Source: Lysobacteraceae bacterium
GTDB taxonomy: Bacteria > Pseudomonadota > Gammaproteobacteria > Xanthomonadales > BQJN01
NCBI GenBank assembly: GCA_021604725.1
Contig: BQJN01000015.1
Location: 1 to 56,384 of the forward strand
DNA: 56,384 nucleotides
Reading direction: 5' to 3'
A program made the position numbers and the translations under genes. The notes below the pieces were generated by a model. That model made no database searches, was not told the origin of the DNA, and saw only the letters and a list, made by a program, of their open reading frames with translations. Below are positions 1 through 9,035 of this stretch, one piece after another. Numbering within the stretch: position 1 is the first letter of the stretch; every line of letters starts with the position of its first letter.

Positions 1-103
1 CAACGCCGATGCCCTGGACCACGCGCTCAGCGATTTCGCTGCACGACAACGACGTTTCGGCCGCACCTCAGCACAGCTGGCCAAAGCGCAGGCGGCAAGC
101 TGA
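1..103 (+). CDS. uppS: Undecaprenyl diphosphate synthase, C-terminal fragment
   Basis: Only the last 33 codons are in the window; the gene begins upstream of it. The fragment reads in the frame starting at base 2 and ends at TGA 101-103. The stretch ALSDFAARQRRFGRT is typical of the C-terminus of cis-prenyltransferase UppS, which makes the C55 lipid carrier for peptidoglycan and O-antigen in the cytoplasm. The stop overlaps the cdsA ATG (TGATG), and uppS-cdsA-dxr is a standard gammaproteobacterial gene order, so context supports the call. The catalytic part is not visible. Confidence 0.8.
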   Translation, partial: NADALDHALSDFAARQRRFGRTSAQLAKAQAAS

Positions 104-897
104 TGTTGCGTACCAGGGTCATTACCGCCGTGCTTTTGGCGCCGCTGGCAGTCTCTGCTATTTTCCTGCTTAACACGCAATGGATGGCTCTATTGCTGGG
201 GGTGGTTTTCACCCTGGCTGCGTGGGAGTGGGGACGCCTGATCTGGCCGCAGACTGTGGCGCGTTGGGCTATTCCACTACTAGCCGCAGTCGCCATGCTA
301 ACGCTGTGGTACTACCCTCAGGCCACCACATCGCTGCTCTACCTGGCCGTTGCGTGGTGGCTAATTTCCCTGCTGTGGTTGATCAATCCCGAATTCGGTC
401 ACAGATCAGGCTTGGGCATAGGTTTGTTCAAGACTCTGATCGCGCTGATTTGTACTGCAGCGGTATGGTCTGCAATGGTTCAGCTGCATGGCATACACCC
501 GTTCTGGCTGTTCGCTACCCTGTTGCTGGCCTGGGCGGCCGACATCGCCGCTTACTTTGTAGGGCGAGCCTATGGGCGGCGCAAGTTGGCACCCAAAGTG
601 TCACCCGGCAAGACCTGGGCCGGCGCCATCGGTGGCGTACTTGGCGCGGTCATTGTTGGTGTCGGCATGAGCGTAATGTTTGACCTGCCGGTACCGGTTT
701 GGCTAGTCGCGCTGGCCTGCGCTGGCTTCGCTGCCATTTCTATCATTGGTGACCTGTTTGCCAGCTTGATGAAGCGGCACGCGGGGGCCAAAGACAGCAG
801 CCACTTGATCCCCGGGCATGGCGGCGTTCTCGATCGAATGGACAGTTTGATCGCCATGGTCCCGGTGCTCGTTGTGCTGCGGTGGTGGCTACTTTGA
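103..897 (+). CDS. cdsA: Phosphatidate cytidylyltransferase (CDP-diglyceride synthase)
   Basis: 264 aa integral inner-membrane enzyme that turns phosphatidate plus CTP into CDP-diacylglycerol, the precursor of all phospholipids. The protein is a run of hydrophobic helices. The cytidylyltransferase signature is at the C-terminus: SPGKTWAGA near residue 168, then GDLFASLMKR and GAKDSSHLIPGHGGVLDRMDS, the usual metal- and phosphate-binding end of the family. Length is normal. The ATG overlaps the uppS stop, and the 3' end overlaps the likely dxr start (TTGA), so the three genes are probably translationally coupled. Confidence 0.96.
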   Translation: MLRTRVITAVLLAPLAVSAIFLLNTQWMALLLGVVFTLAAWEWGRLIWPQTVARWAIPLLAAVAMLTLWYYPQATTSLLYLAVAWWLISLLWLINPEFGHRSGLGIGLFKTLIALICTAAVWSAMVQLHGIHPFWLFATLLLAWAADIAAYFVGRAYGRRKLAPKVSPGKTWAGAIGGVLGAVIVGVGMSVMFDLPVPVWLVALACAGFAAISIIGDLFASLMKRHAGAKDSSHLIPGHGGVLDRMDSLIAMVPVLVVLRWWLL

Positions 898-2075
898 TCA
901 ATGTTGCCATTCTTGGCGCCACCGGATCGGTTGGTGCCAGCACACTGGATGTGATGTCGCGTCACGGCGACAAGTACCGATTGCAGACCGTGACCGCCAA
1001 CACCAACGACCAGGCGATGGCGGCCATTTGCCAACAACACCGTCCCAAATTGGCGGTGATGGCCGACCCAGCGGCAGCCCAGCGCCTGCGTCAGCGTTTG
1101 CCTTCGGACACCAAGACTGAGGTTCTGGCAGGTAGCGAGGCGGTCAAATTGGCGGCTGAGCAAACCGAGTGCCAGATCGTCATGTCGGCCATTGTTGGCG
1201 CCGCCGGGCTCGAGCCCACGTTGCGTGCGGTGGGCAACGGGGTCAAAGTGCTCATCGCCAACAAGGAGCCACTGGTCATGGCTGGCGAATTGTTGATGCA
1301 GGTGGCGGAACAGAACAAAGCCACCGTGTTGCCAGTCGACAGCGAACACAACGCCGTCTTTCAGTGCCTGCCTGAGTCATTCAAGCGCGGCCAGCTTATT
1401 GACAGCGGCGTGAGCAAAGTAGTGTTAACCGCGTCCGGTGGTCCTTTTCGTACGCTCGACAAGTCCGCTTTCGATGCAATCACACCCGAACAAGCCTGCG
1501 CGCACCCGAATTGGGATATGGGAAAAAAGATCTCGGTTGATTCGGCGACCTTGATGAACAAGGGCCTGGAGTTGATCGAGGCTCGTACACTGTTTGGCGC
1601 CAGTGCCGAGCAGTTGGATGTGATAGTTCACCCACAAAGCATCATTCACTCACTTGTGGAGTATCTCGATGGCTCGGTCCTGGCGCAAATGGGTAATCCA
1701 GACATGCGAACGCCCATCGCCCATGTGCTGGGTTGGCCACACCGCCTTGAATCGGGCGTGACCAAACTCAATCTCCTGGACATAGGTCGGCTCGAGTTTG
1801 AAGCACCTGATCTGAAGAGGTTTCCATGTCTCGGGCTGGCGTTGCAGGCGCTGCGTAGCGATGCAGTGGCCCCGATCGTGCTGAACGCTGCCAACGAAAT
1901 CGCAGTTGATGCTTTTTTGAGTGGCGCAATCGGCTTTCAACAAATTTCGAGTGTCATTGAACAATCAATGCAATCCGTCAATGCCAATATTCCAACAAGT
2001 ATTGACGACGTCATCGGCATTGATGCTGAGGCCAGATCGATGGCCCAGGCGCTGTGCCGAAGGAGCACAACATAA
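894..2075 (+). CDS. dxr: 1-deoxy-D-xylulose 5-phosphate reductoisomerase
   Basis: Second enzyme of the MEP isoprenoid pathway: NADPH-dependent conversion of DXP to 2-C-methyl-D-erythritol 4-phosphate. The N-terminus INVAILGATGSVGAST is the NADPH-binding loop. NKEPLVMAGELL, the metal-binding PVDSEHNAVFQ and the flexible-loop region ASGGPFRT are all present. The start is uncertain. TTG 894 overlaps the cdsA stop and gives the usual family N-terminus (393 aa); GTG 882 or 885 would add up to four residues (397 aa). Another MEP enzyme, dxs, lies at 33.5 kb in this window. Confidence 0.95.
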   Translation: MINVAILGATGSVGASTLDVMSRHGDKYRLQTVTANTNDQAMAAICQQHRPKLAVMADPAAAQRLRQRLPSDTKTEVLAGSEAVKLAAEQTECQIVMSAIVGAAGLEPTLRAVGNGVKVLIANKEPLVMAGELLMQVAEQNKATVLPVDSEHNAVFQCLPESFKRGQLIDSGVSKVVLTASGGPFRTLDKSAFDAITPEQACAHPNWDMGKKISVDSATLMNKGLELIEARTLFGASAEQLDVIVHPQSIIHSLVEYLDGSVLAQMGNPDMRTPIAHVLGWPHRLESGVTKLNLLDIGRLEFEAPDLKRFPCLGLALQALRSDAVAPIVLNAANEIAVDAFLSGAIGFQQISSVIEQSMQSVNANIPTSIDDVIGIDAEARSMAQALCRRSTT

Positions 2076-2078
2076 GCT

Positions 2079-3437
2079 ATGAATGAAGTGATCGGATCTG
2101 TTTGGTGGCTCATTGTAGCTATCGGGGTTCTTGTGTCCTTCCATGAATTTGGCCACTTTTGGGTGGCCAGGCGCTGTGGAGTCAAGGTGCTTCGATTTTC
2201 CGTCGGCTTTGGCAAGGCGCTGTGGTCGCGACGTGCCGCAGACGGAACCGAATATGTCATCGGTATGCTACCGCTGGGTGGCTACGTCAAAATGCTGGAC
2301 GAGAGGGAAGCTCCAGTACCTGCCGAACAACTTGACCAAGCGTTTAACCGCAAGCCGCTGGGCCAACGCACGGCGATCGTTGCCGCTGGCCCCATTTTCA
2401 ACCTCATATTTACCTTCGTCGCCTTTTGGTTGATGTTCATGGTTGGCGTCATGGAGTTGCGACCCATGGTTGGCGAAACCCAGGGGCTGGCTGCTGAGGC
2501 TGGCATCGAGCAGGGCGATGAAATCGTCGCAATTGCTGGACAACCAACTCGCACCTGGACGCATGCCACGCTGGCACTTGTTGCACATGGGCTGGACCGT
2601 GAACAAACCCGCATTACCATTCGCAAGGAAAATGGCACACAGCGAACCACTGAGTTGCGGCTAGATCAATTGCCGGCGGTTGTCGATGAACAAGCCATGC
2701 TTGAGGCCGCTGGCCTCAGTGTCTGGCGCCCCACCCTGCCGGCAGTCGTAGGCAGCTTCTCAGAGCAATCACCTTCACAACAAGCCGGCTTGGAAGTTGG
2801 CGATGTCATCACTTCGGTGAGCGGCGTGCCGATCGAAAATTTCACGGACCTTGGCGTCGCCATCCAGCAACAGGCCCCGCAAGGTGACCTGCGCCTTGGT
2901 ATCAACAGAAACGGCCAACCACTCGACATCACCGTTGAGCCTCGATTGGACAACGGCAGGTATCTAATTGGCATCGGCGCCACTGAACCTGGTGAAGCTC
3001 TAATCGAGCAGATGCGTTATTTCCAAACCACCACCCAGTTTGGCCCCATTGAAGCGATCGGTCAGTCCTTGTCCGAAACATGGCGACTGACTGAAGCGAC
3101 CTTCGGATTGATCGGTCGCATGCTGACAGGCAGCGCGTCTTTAAAGAATCTGTCCGGTCCAATCAGCATCGCCCAGTTTGCCAATCAGTCGGCGCAGCTT
3201 GGCGTTTCCAGGTTCTTGTTCTTCCTGGGCCTGCTTTCGCTGAGCCTGGCGATTCTCAACTTCCTGCCGATCCCATTGCTCGACGGCGGACACCTGATGT
3301 ACTTCGCCGTTGAATGGGTGCGCGGTCGACCAGTGTCAGAAAATGCCCAGATTGTAGGCCAGTACATCGGCCTGTCTGCGCTTGCCTTACTCATGAGCCT
3401 GACATTTTATAACGATATTTTACGCTTGATATCGTAA
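2079..3437 (+). CDS. rseP: Site-2 intramembrane zinc metalloprotease RseP
   Basis: 452 aa inner-membrane protease that cuts anti-sigma factor RseA in the sigma-E envelope stress cascade and clears signal-peptide remnants. The zinc motif HEFGH is at residues 22-26 in the first membrane helix. The third ligand lies in NFLPIPLLDGG near residue 402. Two PDZ-like segments lie between (residues about 110-290), with AGIEQGDEIVAIAGQPT and AGLEVGDVITSVSGVPI. Length and topology match the family. It follows dxr by 3 bases and precedes bamA, as in most gammaproteobacteria. Confidence 0.95.
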   Translation: MNEVIGSVWWLIVAIGVLVSFHEFGHFWVARRCGVKVLRFSVGFGKALWSRRAADGTEYVIGMLPLGGYVKMLDEREAPVPAEQLDQAFNRKPLGQRTAIVAAGPIFNLIFTFVAFWLMFMVGVMELRPMVGETQGLAAEAGIEQGDEIVAIAGQPTRTWTHATLALVAHGLDREQTRITIRKENGTQRTTELRLDQLPAVVDEQAMLEAAGLSVWRPTLPAVVGSFSEQSPSQQAGLEVGDVITSVSGVPIENFTDLGVAIQQQAPQGDLRLGINRNGQPLDITVEPRLDNGRYLIGIGATEPGEALIEQMRYFQTTTQFGPIEAIGQSLSETWRLTEATFGLIGRMLTGSASLKNLSGPISIAQFANQSAQLGVSRFLFFLGLLSLSLAILNFLPIPLLDGGHLMYFAVEWVRGRPVSENAQIVGQYIGLSALALLMSLTFYNDILRLIS

Positions 3438-3450
3438 GATTGAGCAGTCG

Positions 3451-3473
3451 GATCCGACCCATTCGGGCGGATC
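3451..3473 (+). terminator. Stem-loop after rseP, possible terminator or processing site
   Basis: GATCCG (3451-3456) pairs with CGGATC (3468-3473). CCC 3458-3460 and GGG 3465-3467 extend the stem over one bulged A, leaving the loop ATTC. No T-run follows, so it is not a classical intrinsic terminator. A second short GC palindrome (GGCGG/CCGCC) lies at 3481-3492. The 267-base gap before bamA is the largest in the cluster and may hold a bamA promoter. Confidence 0.35.
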
Positions 3474-3704
3474 TGAACATGGCGGTGCCGCCTCGAAATG
3501 ACCCATCTAGAACCGGGTTTGCGGCACAATAGCCACCAACGTAACGACTTCAGATCGGTTATTGTAGGCGTGCAATCTTCATAAGGGCTTGAGCCAAAAC
3601 GAAATGCCGCCTACCATTCCGCTGTTGGCCAGCGCCGAAACCCACCCAAAGGGTGCGACCAGCCATGGCCCTAACAAAATGAGCAGAGCGAAAACGGAAC
3701 ATCA

Positions 3705-6161
3705 ATGAAAGCAACGATCCGGCGACCCTTATTCTTCCCGCTGATGCTGTGCCTGACAGTACTGCTCTGGCTGTCACCCCTGTCTGCGCAAATCATGCAG
3801 CCGTTCACCATGAGCGACATCCGGCTCGAGGGCTTGCAGCGCATCACCCCCGGAACGGTGTTCAACTATATGCCGATCGAGGTCGGCGACCAGATTGATC
3901 GGGAAAGTGCCAGCAACGCCATGCGCGCATTGTTCCGCACCGGTTTTTTTGAGGACATCGTGTTCGAACAGCAGGGCGACATTCTGGTGATCACCTTCGT
4001 CGAACGCCCAGCCATATCGGCCATCAATCTGGACGGCAACAAGGCGATCAAGGAGGACGATTTGCTGTCCGGGCTGGCCAACATCGGTCTGGCCGAAGGT
4101 GAGGTGTTTGATCGCATGCAGCTTGATCGGGTCACGCAAGAATTGACCCGGCAATATTATGCTCGCGGCAAGTACAACGTGAAACTTGATGCTGACGTTG
4201 TCCGCCTTGACCGCAACCGTGTTGAGATTGACATCGCTATCGATGAAGGCGACACCGCTCGAATCCAGCATTTCAACATCGTTGGCAACGAGGCCTTCGA
4301 TGACGAAACCCTGTTTGATGAGTTCGAGCTCAGCACCGGCAATCTGTTGTCGTTTTATACCAACGACGACCAGTACTCGCGTGAAAAGCTTTCCGGCGAC
4401 CTGGAAGTACTGCGCTCGTTCTATATGGACCGCGGCTATGTCGACTTTGACGTCGAGTCAACTCAGGTGTCCATCAGTCCGGACAAGCAAGATATTTACA
4501 TCACTGCCAACATTCGTGAAGGTCAGGTCTTCACCATCTCTGAAATCCAGATTGCCGGTGAGTTGATGATCGGTGAGGAAACCATTCGAGCCCTGATTCC
4601 AATCCAGGCCGGTGATGTGTTCTCACGCAAAGCCCTGGAGCAAGGTGCCGACAACATCACCGCCGTGCTGGGCAACCTGGGTTACGCCTTTGCCAATGTA
4701 ACGCCGGCACCAGAAATCGACCGCGACAACAAAACGGTCAAGGTGCTTTACTTCGTAGACCCTGGCAAACGCGTTTATGTGCGCCGCATCGTCTTTAAAG
4801 GCAACTTGAAAACCAAGGATGAGGTTCTGCGACGCGAGATGCGCCAGTTCGAGGGCGGCTGGTTCTCACAGATCGCCATTGAACGCTCGCGTATTCGCTT
4901 ACAGCGCCTGGGATTCTTTGACAACGTTCAAATCGAATCACCGCCGGTCGCTGGTACCGACGATCAAGTAGATGTCATCGTTAGCGTCGAGGAACGGACC
5001 GCGGGCAGTTTCTCTTTCGGTCTTGGTTACTCGCAAACTGCAGGCATCATCGGTTCACTATCGGTCACTCAGGACAACTTCCTCGGCACCGGCAAGCGCA
5101 TCACCTTTAACCTGCAAAACAGCACCATTGTTAGCCGCTTTGATGTGGCTTACCAAAACCCTTACTGGACCGATGACGGTGTCAGTCGCGGCTTCGCCTT
5201 CAGTTACCGGGAGTTGGACCAGGGTCAGGCCAACATTGCGCGCTACACCTCCAACGTGGTGTCGCTATCCGCAAACTTCGGGATTCCAGTCACAGAAACC
5301 GATCGCATCAATTTGCTGGTTGGCGTCGACTTCAATGAGATTGCCACGCTCAGTGTTCAAGATCCCAGCATCCTTGACCAACTCAGCTGTCAAATCATCG
5401 AGACCCCGATTGACCCGAGTGACCCGGACAGCGAAGTGATTATTTCCTACCAATGTCCAAAACAGACCTTCGAGACCTATCGTGCCGAGGCATCCTGGTC
5501 CCGCGACAGTCGTAACCATTTCTTTATTCCAAGCTATGGTTCACTGCAGCAAGCAGTGGCCGAGGTCGCGCTGCCCGGCAGTACCGATGAGTTTTACAAG
5601 CTGTTTTATCGCAACACCAAATACTTTCCATTGACCAAGAACCTGACCTTCTCTCTCGGTGGCGAAGTAGGTTACGGTGATGGTTATGGCAACAATAGCC
5701 AACTGCCCTTCTTCGAAAACTTCTTCGCAGGCGGCGTGACCTCAATTCGAGGCTTTGATGACAACACCTTGGGCCCGCGCGAGTGTCGCTTCTCGGCTCA
5801 GGATGTCGCTGATGAAATTCCCGAGTTCACCGAGTGGTTGGCGACCGGGAACTGTCCAACCAGTCGGGTCGGCAATCCGATCGGTGGCGCTTTCAAGCTG
5901 GTGGGCTCAGCCGAAGTTATTTTTCCGGTCCCCTTCATCAAAGACAAAACAACCTCGCGTATGGCGTGGTTCCTTGATGCCGGTAATGTCTACAAGGACA
6001 TCGACTCGTTTGAGGCCGATGAAATCCGCTACACCACGGGCATTTCATTGCAGTGGCAAGCACCGGTCGGACCGATCATTATCAACTTCGCCTACCCGTT
6101 GAATGACAAAGACTTTGACGAGACCGAAACGGTGCAGTTCTCATTCGGCAACACCTTCTAA
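3705..6161 (+). CDS. bamA: Outer membrane protein assembly factor BamA
   Basis: 818 aa central subunit of the BAM complex, which inserts beta-barrel proteins into the outer membrane. It has a signal peptide (MKATIRRPLFF... ending SPLSA, cut near residue 28). Five POTRA repeats follow to about residue 430, e.g. ITPGTVFNYMPIEVGD and NKAIKEDDL. The C-terminal 16-strand barrel carries the family lid motif as SIRGFDDNTLGPRE and ends VQFSFGNTF with the terminal Phe expected of outer-membrane proteins. Neighbours rseP (stress sensing) and skp (barrel chaperone) fit the role. The 5' gap of 267 bases suggests a promoter of its own. Confidence 0.97.
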   Translation: MKATIRRPLFFPLMLCLTVLLWLSPLSAQIMQPFTMSDIRLEGLQRITPGTVFNYMPIEVGDQIDRESASNAMRALFRTGFFEDIVFEQQGDILVITFVERPAISAINLDGNKAIKEDDLLSGLANIGLAEGEVFDRMQLDRVTQELTRQYYARGKYNVKLDADVVRLDRNRVEIDIAIDEGDTARIQHFNIVGNEAFDDETLFDEFELSTGNLLSFYTNDDQYSREKLSGDLEVLRSFYMDRGYVDFDVESTQVSISPDKQDIYITANIREGQVFTISEIQIAGELMIGEETIRALIPIQAGDVFSRKALEQGADNITAVLGNLGYAFANVTPAPEIDRDNKTVKVLYFVDPGKRVYVRRIVFKGNLKTKDEVLRREMRQFEGGWFSQIAIERSRIRLQRLGFFDNVQIESPPVAGTDDQVDVIVSVEERTAGSFSFGLGYSQTAGIIGSLSVTQDNFLGTGKRITFNLQNSTIVSRFDVAYQNPYWTDDGVSRGFAFSYRELDQGQANIARYTSNVVSLSANFGIPVTETDRINLLVGVDFNEIATLSVQDPSILDQLSCQIIETPIDPSDPDSEVIISYQCPKQTFETYRAEASWSRDSRNHFFIPSYGSLQQAVAEVALPGSTDEFYKLFYRNTKYFPLTKNLTFSLGGEVGYGDGYGNNSQLPFFENFFAGGVTSIRGFDDNTLGPRECRFSAQDVADEIPEFTEWLATGNCPTSRVGNPIGGAFKLVGSAEVIFPVPFIKDKTTSRMAWFLDAGNVYKDIDSFEADEIRYTTGISLQWQAPVGPIIINFAYPLNDKDFDETETVQFSFGNTF

Positions 6162-6170
6162 GTCAGTGAC

Positions 6171-6704
6171 GTGAAACTGCGCCTACCCATTTTGTTTTCG
6201 CTGTTGACGGCTCTGGTGCTGAGCACCGGGCCCGTCCATGCGCAACAAAAGATCGCCTACGTGGATATGAAACGCCTACTGGAGCAAGCGCCCCAGGTGA
6301 TCGGTGGCCGTGAACGCCTGGACCTGGAATTTCGACCGCGCAACGAGGCCCTGGACGAGGAAAAAGCCAGGCTGGAGTCGCTGGAAGATCGATTGCAGCG
6401 TGACGCAGCGTTAATGACAGCTGCACAAGCCGCTGAGCTGGAACGAGAAGTTCGTGAACTTCGCCGCTATGTACGCCGAGCGCAGGAAGACCTTCGCGAT
6501 GAATTCGCCTTTCGCTTGAATCAGGAACTGGAGCACGTCAATGAGGTGGTCAACGAAGCCGTTCGATCACTGGCCAGGCGCCGCGGTTTTGATCTGGTGT
6601 TATCCAGTCCAGTGATGTACGCCAGCGAAAACGTCGACATCACCGACGATGCCTTGAGCGAACTGACGTCTGATTTCGAGACGGCCCAAAACGATGGCGG
6701 CTAG
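6171..6704 (+). CDS. skp: Periplasmic chaperone Skp/OmpH family
   Basis: 177 aa periplasmic chaperone that holds unfolded outer-membrane proteins for BamA. It starts with GTG and has a signal peptide ending VHAQQ (cut about residue 24), followed by KIAYVDMKRLLEQAPQV, the usual first strand of OmpH proteins. Residues about 55-115 are long, highly charged helices consistent with the coiled-coil arms of the trimer. The C-terminus returns to beta sequence (RRGFDLVLSSPVMYAS). It starts 9 bases after bamA and overlaps lpxD by 11 bases, so it is coupled to both. Confidence 0.93.
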   Translation: MKLRLPILFSLLTALVLSTGPVHAQQKIAYVDMKRLLEQAPQVIGGRERLDLEFRPRNEALDEEKARLESLEDRLQRDAALMTAAQAAELEREVRELRRYVRRAQEDLRDEFAFRLNQELEHVNEVVNEAVRSLARRRGFDLVLSSPVMYASENVDITDDALSELTSDFETAQNDGG

Positions 6705-7722
6705 CGGTCATGGTATCTCCCTGGGCCGATTGGCCCACCAATTCAAGCTGCAACTTCGCGGTGACCCGCAACACCAGATTCGTGGTGTTGCGACCCTAAC
6801 CTCGGCTGGCCGCGACGACCTGGCCTTCATGGCCAACCCGTTGTACCGCTCGCAGCTGAAAGACACCAAGGCCGGTGTAGTGGTGTTAAGCGCTGACAAT
6901 GCCGAGCATTTCGGTGGCAATGTGCTGATCGCCGACGATGCCTACCTGGCATGGGCAAAACTGGCTGCCCAATTTGACCGCCGGCCTACAATCTCTGGTG
7001 GCGTTCACCCTAGCGCAGTTGTCGACGCCAGCGCACAAATCGATGACACGGCGGCGATCGGTGCCGGCGTGGTTGTCGGAGAACGCGCGGTAATCGGCGC
7101 AAACGTGCAAATCGGTGCCGGCAGTTTCATCGGCGCAGACTGTCACCTCGGTGCCAATAGCCGGCTGGAACCCAGGGTGGTACTGCAGTCAAACGTCAAG
7201 TTGGGTCAACGCGTCATTGTCCACCCCGGTGCGGTGATCGGTGCTGACGGCTTTGGATTGGCATTTGACGGTGCAGCAGGTCAATGGATCAAGGTACCCC
7301 AATTGGGCGGCGTTTCCATTGGCGACGACAGCGAAGTCGGTGCCAACACCACAATCGACCGTGGTGCCCTGGAAGACACCATCATCGGCTGCGACGTTCG
7401 CCTCGACAATCAGATCCAGATTGCACACAACGTAGTGGTTGGCGATCACACGGCGATGGCCGGTTGTAGCGCCGTCGCTGGCAGCGCTCGCATCGGAAAA
7501 TATTGCATGATAGCTGGTGGCGTCGGTATCCTTGGCCACTTGGAACTCTGCGACCGGGTTACCGTGACTGCCATGTCATTGGTGACGCGCTCGATCAATA
7601 AACCTGGGACCTACTCTTCCGGCACCCCTTTGCAGGACAATGCGCAATGGCGTCGCAACGCTGTTCGCATTCGGCAACTGGATGATTTGGCCCGCCGCGT
7701 GAGACGACTTGAACATGAATGA
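6694..7722 (+). CDS. lpxD: UDP-3-O-(3-hydroxyacyl)glucosamine N-acyltransferase
   Basis: 342 aa, third enzyme of lipid A synthesis; it adds the second 3-hydroxyacyl chain at the amine of UDP-3-O-acyl-glucosamine. An N-terminal uridine-binding domain (about 1-100) is followed by left-handed beta-helix hexapeptide repeats (VHPSAVVDASAQIDDTAAIG onward). The catalytic histidine is His245 in NQIQIAHNV. GVSIGDDSEVGANTTIDRG is the family signature. A helical C-terminus (RIRQLDDLARRVRRLEHE) would form the trimer cap. It overlaps skp by 11 bases and fabZ by 8. Confidence 0.96.
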   Translation: MAASGHGISLGRLAHQFKLQLRGDPQHQIRGVATLTSAGRDDLAFMANPLYRSQLKDTKAGVVVLSADNAEHFGGNVLIADDAYLAWAKLAAQFDRRPTISGGVHPSAVVDASAQIDDTAAIGAGVVVGERAVIGANVQIGAGSFIGADCHLGANSRLEPRVVLQSNVKLGQRVIVHPGAVIGADGFGLAFDGAAGQWIKVPQLGGVSIGDDSEVGANTTIDRGALEDTIIGCDVRLDNQIQIAHNVVVGDHTAMAGCSAVAGSARIGKYCMIAGGVGILGHLELCDRVTVTAMSLVTRSINKPGTYSSGTPLQDNAQWRRNAVRIRQLDDLARRVRRLEHE

Positions 7723-8188
7723 ATCGCAAACACCGAATACGCTAGGACCGGTCGAGATCGGGCGCATCATTGAAGCGCTGCCACACCGTTTCCCATTCCT
7801 GCTCATCGACCGCGTGCTTAGTTACGAGCTGGATCAGAAGCTGACGGCGATCAAGAACGTCACCATCAATGAACCGTTTTTTCCTGGCCACTTTCCGGAT
7901 CATCCGGTGATGCCTGGCGTATTGATCCTCGAAGCTCTGGCCCAGGCCTCAGGTATGCTGGCTCAGCTATCCCTGGAAGACCGACCGGAGGCCAACCCCT
8001 TGTTTTATCTGGTACGAATCGACAAAGCGCGGTTTTCTCAGGTGGTCACTCCAGGCGACCAGCTAATATTGAATGTCGAGCAACGACGCATGATTCGCCG
8101 CATGGGCCAATATATTTGCACCGCAAGCGTAGATGGTAAAACGGTGGCTAGCGCCGAGATACTGTGCGCAGGCCGGAGTGCGTCCTGA
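7715..8188 (+). CDS. fabZ: 3-hydroxyacyl-[acyl-carrier-protein] dehydratase FabZ
   Basis: 157 aa hot-dog fold enzyme that dehydrates 3-hydroxyacyl-ACP in fatty acid elongation. It competes with LpxA for the same substrate pool, which explains its place among lpx genes. The catalytic pair is His59 in FFPGHFPDHP and Glu73 in LILEALAQA. LPHRFPFLLIDRV near the N-terminus is also typical. ATG 7715 is chosen over TTG 7709 because ATG is the stronger codon and the extension adds nothing conserved. It overlaps lpxD by 8 bases, and its stop shares a base with the lpxA ATG. Confidence 0.96.
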   Translation: MNESQTPNTLGPVEIGRIIEALPHRFPFLLIDRVLSYELDQKLTAIKNVTINEPFFPGHFPDHPVMPGVLILEALAQASGMLAQLSLEDRPEANPLFYLVRIDKARFSQVVTPGDQLILNVEQRRMIRRMGQYICTASVDGKTVASAEILCAGRSAS

Positions 8189-8958
8189 TGATTCACCCCT
8201 CTGCACTGATCGATCCTGGAGCCCAAATCGGCGAAAACGTCAAGATCGGCCCCTTTACGACGGTCGGGCCGAGGGTGGAAATCGGTGACAACACCGAAAT
8301 CGGGTCGCACTGCGTCATCGAAGGGCCGACAACAATCGGCACCGACAACCGGATATTTTCATTTTGCGCCTTAGGTGGTGAACCGCAGGACAAAAAATTT
8401 CACGGCGAAGAAACCTGGTTGCACATCGGCAATGGCAACATGATCCGTGAATATTGCACTTTCAATCGCGGCACGGCTGACGGTGGTGGAGTAACTCGCA
8501 TTGGCAATGACAACTGGATCATGGCGTATGTTCATATGGCGCACGACTGTATTGTCGGTGATGACACCATATTCGCCAACGCAGCCTCACTGGCAGGTCA
8601 TGTAACAGTTGAAGATCGCGTCATTCTTGGTGGCTTTACCCTGGTCCACCAATTCTGTCGTATTGGCGCTTACAGCTTTACCTCGATGGGCAGTATCATC
8701 AACCGCGATGTACCTCCTTATGTCACTGTGGCAGGCACCATGGCATCACCGCGCGGCATAAACTCGGAAGGGCTGCGTCGCCGCGGGTTCTCAGCCGAGC
8801 GCATCATGATGATCAAAAAAGCCTACAGACTGCTGTACAAGTCGGGGCTGAGATTGAATGAGGCCACCGAATCTCTGATTGACCTTGCCAACGGTGAAAA
8901 CGACGTCTTGCGCATGGTCGACTTCATCCAGGAGTCGAAGCGCAGCATCGTTCGCTGA
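8188..8958 (+). CDS. lpxA: Acyl-[ACP]-UDP-N-acetylglucosamine O-acyltransferase
   Basis: 256 aa, first step of lipid A synthesis: it moves a 3-hydroxyacyl chain from ACP to the 3-OH of UDP-GlcNAc. It is a left-handed beta-helix built of hexapeptide repeats from IHPSALIDPGAQIG onward. The catalytic base is His119 in VHMAHDCIVG, and NRGTADGGGVT is the conserved substrate loop. The C-terminal helical domain (RRRGFSAERIMMIKKAYRLL) is intact. The start is ATG 8188, inside the TGATG overlap with fabZ; an upstream GTG at 8164 would add residues absent from the family. Confidence 0.97.
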   Translation: MIHPSALIDPGAQIGENVKIGPFTTVGPRVEIGDNTEIGSHCVIEGPTTIGTDNRIFSFCALGGEPQDKKFHGEETWLHIGNGNMIREYCTFNRGTADGGGVTRIGNDNWIMAYVHMAHDCIVGDDTIFANAASLAGHVTVEDRVILGGFTLVHQFCRIGAYSFTSMGSIINRDVPPYVTVAGTMASPRGINSEGLRRRGFSAERIMMIKKAYRLLYKSGLRLNEATESLIDLANGENDVLRMVDFIQESKRSIVR

Positions 8959-9035
8959 TGGCGTTACTCATTGCCTGCGCAACGACTCATCTGGTCAATT
9001 GCGAGCACATTGCCGGCCCGTCGACGGAGTGACTG

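Noticed and set aside
570..1349. Minus-strand open frame of 259 codons
   Set aside because: Antisense to cdsA and dxr; composition is that of a shadow frame and no domain is visible.
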